Below are positions 54,256 through 62,243 of a stretch of DNA of 64,000 nt, piece after piece. Each line of letters begins with the position of its first letter. Position 1 is the first letter of the stretch. The DNA lies in assembly GCA_024809215.1 (NCBI GenBank), contig JANUBW010000001.1:1778841-1842840 (forward strand). The letters run 5' to 3'. The notes beneath the pieces are model-generated. The model did no database searches. It was given only the letters and a program-made list of their open reading frames with translations, and was not told the origin of the DNA. The position numbers were made by a program, and so were the translations under genes. This DNA is from Niastella sp. OAS944 (GTDB lineage Bacteria > Bacteroidota > Bacteroidia > Chitinophagales > Chitinophagaceae).

Positions 54256-54933
54256 ATGGAATATAAATTACAAAAACCGGTGCACGGCACGCTTGGTACC
54301 GAAAAATACAAATGTGTTATTGAATGGCGGAATGGCGAATTCATTGCCGATGAACCGGTAAAAACCGGTGGCCAGGACACTGGCCCCGACCCCTTCACAC
54401 TGTTATTATCATCGCTGGTGTCCTGCACCCTGGTAACTCTGCGCATGTATATTGAGAGAAAGGGCTGGGACATACCTGTCATTAAAGTGAACGCCAACCT
54501 GTTTCAAACAAAAAAAGACGATGAACTAACCACCTTTATCGATCGCGATATTACTTTTCCCGAAGGGCTTGAAGTAGAGAAAAAAGACAGGCTGCTTGAA
54601 ATTGCGCAACAATGTCCCATTTCAAAAATCTTGGAGAACACGGTTAAAGTGAGAAGTTATGTATATCACGATGAGGACGTTGACAAGAAACTAAAGTATA
54701 CCAATGGCGATATCACCGTGGTTTGGAAACCGGAGCTTTGTAAACATTCTGGCCGTTGCGTAACCCAATTGCCTGGTGTGTTCAATTTAAAAACAAGGCC
54801 CTGGGTAACTATGACCGGCGCCGACTCGGAAACAATAAAGGCGCAGGTGGAGAAGTGCCCTACGGGGGCGTTGTCGTGGGTTAAGAATGATAATTCTGAA
54901 AGTTCTACTCCGTCTTCACAAGATGCAGGTTGA
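54256..54933 (+). CDS. OsmC-domain protein fused to a divergent Fer4_19 (CxxxxGxC) module
   Basis: 225 residues. The OsmC-like half (residues 1-138) has SLVSCTLVTLRMYIERKGW near 54 and QQCPISKILENTVKV near 118 (the paired redox Cys). It is fused to a Fer4_19-type module with CKHSGRCVTQLPGVFN near 164 and EKCPTGALSWV near 198. OsmC proteins reduce organic hydroperoxides; the second module is a predicted Fe-S site. The final residues (SSTPSSQDAG) read into a repeat tract. Confidence 0.85.
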   Translation: MEYKLQKPVHGTLGTEKYKCVIEWRNGEFIADEPVKTGGQDTGPDPFTLLLSSLVSCTLVTLRMYIERKGWDIPVIKVNANLFQTKKDDELTTFIDRDITFPEGLEVEKKDRLLEIAQQCPISKILENTVKVRSYVYHDEDVDKKLKYTNGDITVVWKPELCKHSGRCVTQLPGVFNLKTRPWVTMTGADSETIKAQVEKCPTGALSWVKNDNSESSTPSSQDAG

Positions 54934-55110
54934 CAAGTTAACAAGTTAACATGTTGACAAGTAAATACAGGCTTTTCAAACGGTCCGCCCTTGGCGGACC
55001 GATTTCTTTTGCCCGCCTCCCAAATACTAAATCAACCAATTATCAAATAACTCCTCTATCAACCATATCAACTTTATCAACTTTTCAACCCCTCGTCAAC
55101 CTTTAAACCT
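54925..55110. repeat. AAGTTAAC (8-nt) and TATCAACTT (9-nt) repeat tracts
   Basis: GTTGACA/AGTTAACA units at 54928-54962 lead to a terminator and then ATCAACY units at 55035-55105. The first tract begins within the end of the OsmC gene. Confidence 0.6.
54981..55010 (+). terminator. Intrinsic terminator after the OsmC/Fer4_19 gene
   Basis: CGGTCCGCC and GGCGGACCG form a perfect 9-bp stem with a 3-nt loop, followed by ATTTCTTTT. Confidence 0.8.
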
Positions 55111-55210
55111 TCCTCCCACTACGCATAAACATCCCGCTACCACCAAGTCAATTAAATAATCTTTAATTATTTGTTTCTACAACTTTATTTCTCTTAACTA
55201 TTTTAACATT

Positions 55211-55313
55211 TTAAGTTTATTAAACTTAAATTACAGTTACTTTGACTCCTGTGCAATGAGCGCTCCTATTTGCAAATAGCCTGAAACACATCTGGTCCCG
55301 CGTGCACGCGGGA
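55211..55313. promoter_or_regulatory. Three palindromes upstream of the EEP/VCBS lipoprotein gene
   Basis: TTAAGTTTA-T-TAAACTTAA (55211-55229), CTATTTGCAAATAG (55266-55279) and TCCCGCGTGCACGCGGGA (55296-55313) are all perfect. They lie 116 to 218 nt before the start codon, around a TACTTTG -7-like element near 55236. Candidate operators or RNA hairpins. Confidence 0.5.
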
Positions 55314-55428
55314 ATGCCCGTTTTAATTCATTCCCCTATAATTTAATTATTGTCAATCAATAATGAGTTATCTATTTCCATAACCTGAAAATCTAATCAA
55401 AACAAGTATCCACTAAAACACTGTCATC

Positions 55429-57321
55429 ATGAAAAAAGCAAATTCAACCCTCCCCGGTGGGAAGAAGCACCCTATTGCTCTTGGAGCAGGCTGGCTCCTG
55501 GCGTTGGCCCTCTGTTTCACAGCCTGTAAAAAACAGTTCCAGGACGATGCCGAAACGAAAAAAACGGCCCGTAACGCCAGTACCGAATCGTTGATCTCCG
55601 ACATGAACCCTATTAAGGTTATGTCATTCAACGTCAGAAATGACGCCGCCGGCGATCCCTTTTCGCAATACGTTCGTAAAGATTATTGCCTCGATGTGAT
55701 CCTCGATAACGACGTAGACATTGTAGGCTTACAGGAAATTGCCGTTACCGATATTGAAGAATGGTTCAATACCCAATTGACGGCAGCCGGTTATGGTTAC
55801 TACAAAAGTGGTACCTCTAACGGCTCGCCCAAAACGATCTATTACAAAAACTCGCGCTTTACCCGCACCAGTGCAGGCTGGTTCACTATGATGACGCCCG
55901 ACTTTCGCACCGGCAAATGGGTGGTGCTGCAAGACAAGCTGAACACCGCCAACAGTTATTTTGTTGTGAACAGCCATTGGACCACCGTAAGCTCTGCTGA
56001 GCGCCAGCTCGACGCCGATACAGTGCTGCTGAACATTCAGAACAACAACACGGCCAACTTACCAGTCATTTGTATGGGCGACTTTAACGCCAAACCCGGC
56101 ACAGCCGAAATGTCGATCATTAAAAACTCCAGCGGCCTCAACATGGTGGATGCACTTTTTGATTCAGCCGGCGACCCCACCTTTCACGGCTGGGATGCCA
56201 CCGGCGATGCCAAGATCGATTACATCCTGAGCACGCGTAACCTGGCCTTCACCACATCAAAAGTGATCACTACAAGCTATACCGTAAACGGGCAAACGTT
56301 ATGGCCATCTGACCACTACCCGGTTATGGCAACGTATATACCCGACATCTTTGGTGGTGCGCATACCGATGCCAATGGTATTAGCGCCAGCGCTGCTACC
56401 GTTTACAAATTTGCCGATGTTGACGGCGATGGCGATGACGATAAAATTTACTGGAACTATACCTTCGATAGCGGTAAGCCACGTGTGTTCTTATCGAATG
56501 GGAATGGAACGTTTGCAGCTACAGCTGTAACGCACGCAGCAAGCGCTTCAACATCATCTACCACCAGGTATTATTATGCTGATATCAATGGGGATGGAAA
56601 AGCTGACCTCATTCGCTGGAACCCTGCGTTGAATTCGGGGCACACACTTGTATACCTGGCCACCAGTGGTGGTAATTTCAGCGCTACTGCCGTTGACAAT
56701 CCGGAAGGGACCAGCGCAGGCACTACTACGCTGTTCAATTTTGCCGATGTAAATGGTGATGGTAAAGCAGATAAAATTTACTGGAACTCTACTTATGACG
56801 ATGGCCATACCCGTGTATACTTAGCCACTTCCGGCGGCAGCTTTAGCGGTACGGTTGTATCGGGCACTGAAGGCGCCAGCACTACTGCCGGTACGCAATT
56901 CTGGTATGCCGATGTAAATGGTGATGGAAAAACAGATAAGATCTATTGGCATCCCGATCTTAATGGTGGCAAAACCATGGTATACCTTTCTGACGGCGAT
57001 GGCACCTTTACCGCCAACGCATCGTTCAGTAATTCAGCTACCAGTGGTTTAAGCAATACGCGTTTCTACTTTGCCGATATGAACGGCGATGGCCGCGCCG
57101 ATAAGGTATACTGGAACCCCGATAACTATACCGGCTTCCTGAAAGTATATTATTCTGAATCAGGCGCCTTTAACGGACCCATTCATACCTTACGCGGCAC
57201 ATCACAAAGCGAGAACACATTTTTTTATTTCAACGATATTAATGGAGATGGAAAGGCAGATCAGGTGCGTTGGAACTATGGAGAGAACAGTGGAGAGTTG
57301 AGGAACTACTTTGCTAACTAA
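55429..57321 (+). CDS. Endonuclease/exonuclease/phosphatase lipoprotein with VCBS/FG-GAP repeats
   Basis: 630 residues, lipoprotein signal ending CFTAC (Cys33). The N-terminal EEP domain (residues 60-305) has VMSFNVRND, VGLQEIAV (catalytic Glu), NSHWTT, MGDFNAKPG and SDHYPVMATY, the complete Mg-dependent set. Six C-terminal repeats of about 50 residues follow, each with FADVNGDGKADKIYWN-type calcium loops. It may be a surface nuclease or sphingomyelinase-like phosphodiesterase displayed on a beta-propeller. It has a long leader with palindromes. Confidence 0.88.
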   Translation: MKKANSTLPGGKKHPIALGAGWLLALALCFTACKKQFQDDAETKKTARNASTESLISDMNPIKVMSFNVRNDAAGDPFSQYVRKDYCLDVILDNDVDIVGLQEIAVTDIEEWFNTQLTAAGYGYYKSGTSNGSPKTIYYKNSRFTRTSAGWFTMMTPDFRTGKWVVLQDKLNTANSYFVVNSHWTTVSSAERQLDADTVLLNIQNNNTANLPVICMGDFNAKPGTAEMSIIKNSSGLNMVDALFDSAGDPTFHGWDATGDAKIDYILSTRNLAFTTSKVITTSYTVNGQTLWPSDHYPVMATYIPDIFGGAHTDANGISASAATVYKFADVDGDGDDDKIYWNYTFDSGKPRVFLSNGNGTFAATAVTHAASASTSSTTRYYYADINGDGKADLIRWNPALNSGHTLVYLATSGGNFSATAVDNPEGTSAGTTTLFNFADVNGDGKADKIYWNSTYDDGHTRVYLATSGGSFSGTVVSGTEGASTTAGTQFWYADVNGDGKTDKIYWHPDLNGGKTMVYLSDGDGTFTANASFSNSATSGLSNTRFYFADMNGDGRADKVYWNPDNYTGFLKVYYSESGAFNGPIHTLRGTSQSENTFFYFNDINGDGKADQVRWNYGENSGELRNYFAN

Positions 57322-57330
57322 AATTGAATT

Positions 57331-57415
57331 GCTGATTTCGGGATGTAGGGATTTTGAGATTTCTTAGGGTGTTACCTTACGACAAATCTCAAAATCCCTA
57401 AATCAGAAATCTCGA
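57331..57415. repeat. 17-bp perfect inverted repeat, GGGATTTTGAGATTT family
   Basis: TAGGGATTTTGAGATTT at 57346-57362 is exactly complementary to 57384-57400, giving a hairpin right after the lipoprotein gene. A copy of the left part (GATTTCGGAATTTAGGG onward) occurs at 62131-62162. Confidence 0.8.
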
Positions 57416-57432
57416 AATGTCTATGTCCTCAA

Positions 57433-57447
57433 TTTGCGTTATATTGC
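57433..57447 (+). promoter_or_regulatory. TTTGCGTTATATTGC motif upstream of the LytTR regulator
   Basis: Fourteen of fifteen bases are shared with 61239-61253 upstream of the lipoprotein at 61280. It lies 25 nt before the regulator start, followed by ATTTTG. Candidate shared operator or promoter element. Confidence 0.45.
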
Positions 57448-57471
57448 ATTTTGCAAAAGGATTCAGTAGTT

Positions 57472-58218
57472 ATGGTTCGAACCTTATTGGTAGATGACGA
57501 AGTTACAAGCATTCGTGTTTTGAAAAACCTATTATCGGCACACTGCCCCGAAGTGGAGATCGTTGGTGAGGCCGATAGCGTACAATCCGCAATTAAAATT
57601 ATTTCTTCCTGCTCTCCCGACCTGGTGCTGCTTGATATTGCCATCAATAATGAAACCGCTTTCGATTTGCTTAGCAGTTTAAACGAGATTATATTTCAGA
57701 TAATTTTTGTAACGGCATCGGACAATCATGCGGTACAGGCTTTCAAATTCTGCGCTGTAGATTACCTGCTTAAACCGGTTGACGCAACAGACCTGCAAAG
57801 GGCGATCAAAAAAGTAACTAAACGATCGCATGAAAAGGAAATACTGGAAAATCTGAAAGCCTTACAGGAAAATATTCAGGCATTAAAAGTAACCGACCAA
57901 AAAATGGCCGTTCCTACAATGAATGGTCTCTCATTCGTTGTAATGAAAGACATCATGCACCTGGAGGCAAGTGGCAGTTGCACCAAAATATATCTCAGTA
58001 ACGGAGAACAATTAATAACAACCCGGATAATTAAAGAATATGAAGATCTACTGCCTGCAAATATCTTTTACCGGGTGCACAATGCGCATATCATTAACCT
58101 GAACAGGATTCAAAATTATCAAAAAGGAAGAGGCGGAACCGTTCATATGGAAGATGGCACCGCCATTGAAGTAGCTTTCCGGCGCCGGGAAGATTTTTTG
58201 AAGCGGCTCCTGAAGTAA
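57472..58218 (+). CDS. LytTR-family response regulator
   Basis: 248 residues from the ATG at 57472 (MVRTLLVDDEVTS); a TTG seven codons upstream is less likely. Receiver domain: DDE near 8, the phospho-acceptor in LVLLDIAINN near residue 55, and the conserved Lys in DYLLKPVDA. A LytTR DNA-binding domain follows (FVVMKDIMHLEASGSCTKIYL near 155 to the end). It lies 5 nt before the kinase gene, its evident partner. Confidence 0.93.
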   Translation: MVRTLLVDDEVTSIRVLKNLLSAHCPEVEIVGEADSVQSAIKIISSCSPDLVLLDIAINNETAFDLLSSLNEIIFQIIFVTASDNHAVQAFKFCAVDYLLKPVDATDLQRAIKKVTKRSHEKEILENLKALQENIQALKVTDQKMAVPTMNGLSFVVMKDIMHLEASGSCTKIYLSNGEQLITTRIIKEYEDLLPANIFYRVHNAHIINLNRIQNYQKGRGGTVHMEDGTAIEVAFRRREDFLKRLLK

Positions 58219-58223
58219 ACAAT

Positions 58224-61169
58224 ATGTCAAAGACCCTATTGCTGACTGTTTTTTATACACTTATATTCTCCCGTATTATTGTTGCCCAGGAATATAGTTA
58301 CCTGCACTATGGAATAACCGATGGATTGGCAGGCGCTACAGTCTATTGCATTACACAGGATAAGGATGGATTTATTTGGACAGGCACAGAAACAGGTGTA
58401 AGTCGTTTCGATGGCACCCGCTTTAAAAACTTTACTACCAAAGATGGCCTGCCCGACCTCGAGATCTTACAAATTTATGCTGACTCGAAAGGCCGGATAT
58501 GGATGGCCCCATTCCGTAAATCGGTATGCTACTATTTCCAGGGGAAAATATATAACCAGGAGAACGACCCTTTATTAGGCCGCATTCATTTAAAGGGACA
58601 TATAGAATATTTCATTGAAGATAATGACGGTAATGTTTTATTGAAGCAAAAGGAAAAGCTACATGTGGTGGCTGCTAATGGTTCTGTAATTGAATTAGAC
58701 TCACTTGACCATGAACACGTAAACCAATGCCTGATAATAAGCCAAAGCGCTTCAGGACATTTTCTTGCCCAAACCGCTAGAAAAAATATAGACTTTTCAC
58801 CGGCAAAATGCCTTTCTTCAAAGCCACTCTCGTTACCGGCAAGCGTTCGTAATCCCTATATCAACGACAAAGCAATGAACCCTTATGGACTGATCTTAAC
58901 AGATTCCGTATACGGATATAAGATCTGGTCGTTTAAAAAAAATAAACGCGTTAAGTTACCAACAGATAAATATCACTACCGGCTTATCAGCGTTTCTCTT
59001 CTCGACGACAGTCTTGCTTATATAAATGAATCGTCAGGTAGTGTTGAGTATAATATCAACACGGGGCAAAGCAAAAGATACTTACCAGGCATACCGGTTT
59101 CCAGGATCTTCCGCGACCAGGCCGGCGATCTGTGGTTTACTACCATGGGAGAAGGGATATTCCGCCTTAATTCTTCCGAATGGAGAACAATTCGCCCAAA
59201 AGTTGGTGAAGAAAATTCGATGGTAACAGCCATTAATAAGATCGGCAACGAACTATGGATTGGCGACAACCACACTTATATTTTTAGATATACTTTACCC
59301 AACCTGACGCTCAAATACGCCCGGCCATATTTCTACTATATGTCCAACCGCATTTTATACATTGATACTGTAGATAAAAATAAGATATGGTCAGCGGGAG
59401 ATCAAGGCCTGATAGAAAGCACCCGGGATTATCGGTATGTCCGTGAATTGAACGTTGCCGTAAAATCAATTGCGCGTATAAATAAGCAAGAGGTATTGTT
59501 GGCAACCCAATCGGGCGCTTTTACTTTTAATGGGCATGATTTTAAGATCACAGACACGCTTTTGCGTGAAAGAGTCACAGTAGCATATAATAAAAATGAT
59601 ACTTTTTATATCGGGACGCTTAATGGCCTTTACCGATGGGTAAAAGACCGACCGCTCGTTTTCCTGGGAAAGGAAATTCCGTTTCTGCAAAAAAGAATCG
59701 CAGCAATTACCGAATCAAAAGATGGCATATTATGGATAGCTTCCTACGACGATGCAGGTATTATAGGAGTTAAAAACAACAGACAGGTAATTGCGATTAC
59801 CAAACAGCAGGGTTTAACCAGTGATATATGCAGAACGCTACTGGTGCATAACAATATATTATGGGTTGGAACGGACAAGGGATTGAACAAAATTGACCTT
59901 AACAGGTCAGGCTACCCTGTAACTCAGTATACTTATATGGACGGGCTGGCAAGCGATATGGTGAATACACTGTTTGCAGACAACTCACGCATTTATGTTG
60001 GCACATCTGCGGGACTTAGTTTTTTTGACGAGAAAAATGATTTACGTAACGAAGCATGTCGCATTTCGCTGTTATCACTGATCAATTCGGAACGCGAACG
60101 GATAGCAGATTCTGGCAGCCTGGTAATACCGTATACCAATAAACGGCTTCGCGTTGAATTTGCCGCTATTTCATACCGCTCTGCCGGTAAGATCATGTAC
60201 CGGTATCGCATGACAGGTATAGATACCATCTGGAGGGAAACGAAGGACCCATATCTTGAATATCCTGAGCTTCCATCAGGCAACTTTAAACTGGAGTTGA
60301 TGGCCGTTAACAAATTCGGCAACACAAGCCGAATAATCAGTGTGCCAATAACCGTTACTCTCCAATTCTGGAAAAAAACCTGGTTTGTCATCAGCGTTTG
60401 GATACTGTCACTTGCCTTGTTGTGGTGGCTGGCGGCATGGCGCATTACCCGTATCCGCAGAAAACAACAGGAAAAAGAAAGGCTGATGCACAAGATGGCT
60501 GAGTTGGAAAATACGGCCCTCACCTCGCAAATGAACCCTCATTTTATTTTTAATTGTCTTAACTCCATTCAGCTGTTTATTTTCGATGGAGACATTACCA
60601 CTTCCAACAGATACATAGCCGGGCTGGGAAAACTCATCCGTATGACATTAAATAATTCTTCCAGATCGCTGGTTACACTTGCAGAAGAGGCAGATTATCT
60701 GACGTCCTACTTAGCGCTCGAAAAAATGCGTTATGAAAACAAAATAGATTATCAATTTGTGATAGAAGACGGCATTGACCCGTTGATCATAATGCTGCCG
60801 CCCATGCTTGTACAGCCGTTTGTTGAAAATGCATTGCAACACGGCCTGCAACATAAATCAGGTAACAAAGGGTTAATATGCATAAGGATCCAAAAAGCGG
60901 CAGAAAAACTTCAGATAAGCGTGGAGGACAATGGTATAGGCAGAAAAGCAGCAGCGGCCATGAAAAAAAACGGTCTGAAAGAATTTTTAAAAGAATATTC
61001 CTCAAAAGGCATGGCGCTTACTGAAGACCGCATTGACATTATCAATAAACTTTATAAAGGAGCTGCCACCATAGAGATCTCAGATATTTTTGACGATACA
61101 TATTCCCCGGCAGGCACGCGGGTTATAATTACTTTGCCTTTATTTATGGAAGAAAGCTTTTTCAGCTGA
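58224..61169 (+). CDS. Propeller-type LytS-like sensor histidine kinase
   Basis: 981 residues with a signal peptide. Two-component propeller repeats (QDKDGFIWTGTETGVSRFDG near 50, and TKQQGLTSDICRTLLVHNNILWVGTDKGLNKI near 540) form a periplasmic sensor of about 650 residues. A Y_Y_Y-type beta domain (VEFAAISYRSAGKIMYRYRMTGIDTIW near 640-670) follows, then one membrane helix near 720-740. The His-kinase internal region has QMNPHFIFNCLNSIQ near 768, the phospho-His in NPHF. The HATPase domain has NALQHGL near 869 and VEDNGIGRKAAA near 900. The ligand is unknown. Confidence 0.93.
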   Translation: MSKTLLLTVFYTLIFSRIIVAQEYSYLHYGITDGLAGATVYCITQDKDGFIWTGTETGVSRFDGTRFKNFTTKDGLPDLEILQIYADSKGRIWMAPFRKSVCYYFQGKIYNQENDPLLGRIHLKGHIEYFIEDNDGNVLLKQKEKLHVVAANGSVIELDSLDHEHVNQCLIISQSASGHFLAQTARKNIDFSPAKCLSSKPLSLPASVRNPYINDKAMNPYGLILTDSVYGYKIWSFKKNKRVKLPTDKYHYRLISVSLLDDSLAYINESSGSVEYNINTGQSKRYLPGIPVSRIFRDQAGDLWFTTMGEGIFRLNSSEWRTIRPKVGEENSMVTAINKIGNELWIGDNHTYIFRYTLPNLTLKYARPYFYYMSNRILYIDTVDKNKIWSAGDQGLIESTRDYRYVRELNVAVKSIARINKQEVLLATQSGAFTFNGHDFKITDTLLRERVTVAYNKNDTFYIGTLNGLYRWVKDRPLVFLGKEIPFLQKRIAAITESKDGILWIASYDDAGIIGVKNNRQVIAITKQQGLTSDICRTLLVHNNILWVGTDKGLNKIDLNRSGYPVTQYTYMDGLASDMVNTLFADNSRIYVGTSAGLSFFDEKNDLRNEACRISLLSLINSERERIADSGSLVIPYTNKRLRVEFAAISYRSAGKIMYRYRMTGIDTIWRETKDPYLEYPELPSGNFKLELMAVNKFGNTSRIISVPITVTLQFWKKTWFVISVWILSLALLWWLAAWRITRIRRKQQEKERLMHKMAELENTALTSQMNPHFIFNCLNSIQLFIFDGDITTSNRYIAGLGKLIRMTLNNSSRSLVTLAEEADYLTSYLALEKMRYENKIDYQFVIEDGIDPLIIMLPPMLVQPFVENALQHGLQHKSGNKGLICIRIQKAAEKLQISVEDNGIGRKAAAAMKKNGLKEFLKEYSSKGMALTEDRIDIINKLYKGAATIEISDIFDDTYSPAGTRVIITLPLFMEESFFS

Positions 61170-61238
61170 CTGCACAAACGCGCCTATTACTAAAACTACG
61201 CGGCTATGTAATAACGCGTTCGTTACTTCTCATAAACA

Positions 61239-61253
61239 TTTGCGTTATAGTGC
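61239..61253 (+). promoter_or_regulatory. TTTGCGTTATAGTGC motif upstream of the duplicated-domain lipoprotein
   Basis: Second copy of the motif at 57433. CGTTAC at 61221 and CGTTAT at 61243 are 22 bp apart, the spacing of LytTR half-sites, though the match to the known LytTR consensus is poor. TATTTTG follows near 61256. Confidence 0.45.
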
Positions 61254-61279
61254 TGTATTTTGGCTGAAACTTTATTAAA

Positions 61280-62125
61280 ATGAAAAAGCTATTAACATTT
61301 ACCTTATTCTGTTATTCTTTAGTAATTGTTTCCTGTTCCAAGTCACTGAACACCCCCGACGATGCTTTGGCAGAAACTGCATCAACCAATACCAAATCAA
61401 GCAGGATCAGTTCTACCATTTCAGATCTTCTTACCAGCCAAACCTGGTTGTATTATGAATATTTTTTAGATTTCAATGTGAACCCAACCAAACTGGTTTG
61501 GAAAACCAACAGAAGCACTAACTCCTTAAACCTCGCATCGAACCGGGTGACATACTTTTCTGATAATACTTTTACCGAGATCGATCAGAATGGCATAGCT
61601 TATAGCGGGTACTGGAGCTTACTGAATAACAACACAGAAGTTCAGGTTAGCAGTTCACGGGGAACTTTTACATCAACCATTCAGCAACTTACTTCAAACA
61701 GGTATGAATGGTTAGACAGCAGCACCGGCCGCTATGGTATTTTGGTACCTCAAAACCAGGCAATAGATACTACTGGCGGAAAAAGGGCATTATTAACTTC
61801 ACGCCCCTGGACCTACACTGAATATTTTAGCGGGTTCGATCAGGCAACTCCTTCACTCATCTGGAAAACTGATAAAACCAATAGCCCGCTCAATCTCACG
61901 TCAAACCGGGTTAAATACAACACAGATGGCTCCTACACAGAGATCGATCAAAATGGCATTACTCATACCGGCAACTGGGAATTCCTGAACAACGACACAC
62001 AAGTTAAGACTACCAGCTCACAAGGCACCTTTATATCAACTATTAAAGTGCTTAGCACTGACAGATATGAATGGCTGAGTACACTTGGCAGCGCCTATGG
62101 AGAAATGGAGCACCCGGCTCAATAA
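61280..62125 (+). CDS. Lipoprotein with two tandem copies of a ~100-residue domain
   Basis: 281 residues, lipobox VIVSC (Cys19). Two homologous halves: LLTSQTWLYYEYFLDFNVNPTKLVWKT from about 50 and LLTSRPWTYTEYFSGF...SLIWKT from about 172. Both share FTEIDQNG/YTEIDQNG, GTFTSTI/GTFISTI and NRYEWL/DRYEWL. This is an internal duplication, possibly a lipocalin-like beta fold. It lies just downstream of the two-component pair and shares an upstream motif with it, so it may be their target. Confidence 0.75.
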   Translation: MKKLLTFTLFCYSLVIVSCSKSLNTPDDALAETASTNTKSSRISSTISDLLTSQTWLYYEYFLDFNVNPTKLVWKTNRSTNSLNLASNRVTYFSDNTFTEIDQNGIAYSGYWSLLNNNTEVQVSSSRGTFTSTIQQLTSNRYEWLDSSTGRYGILVPQNQAIDTTGGKRALLTSRPWTYTEYFSGFDQATPSLIWKTDKTNSPLNLTSNRVKYNTDGSYTEIDQNGITHTGNWEFLNNDTQVKTTSSQGTFISTIKVLSTDRYEWLSTLGSAYGEMEHPAQ

Positions 62126-62166
62126 AAATTTCTGATTTCGGAATTTAGGGATTTTGAGATTTTAGC

Positions 62167-62199
62167 AGGCGTGTCACGGTTCGTAACCGTGGCACGCCT
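62167..62199. terminator. Strong hairpin after the duplicated-domain lipoprotein
   Basis: AGGCGTGTCACGGTT pairs with AACCGTGGCACGCCT over 15 bp (one G-U) around a CGT loop. No T tract follows, so termination is likely but not certain. It follows the TAGGGATTTTGAG repeat. Confidence 0.55.
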
Positions 62200-62243
62200 A
62201 TTTACAACTAATAGCAAACTCACGAACTGAACAACTGAATAAC

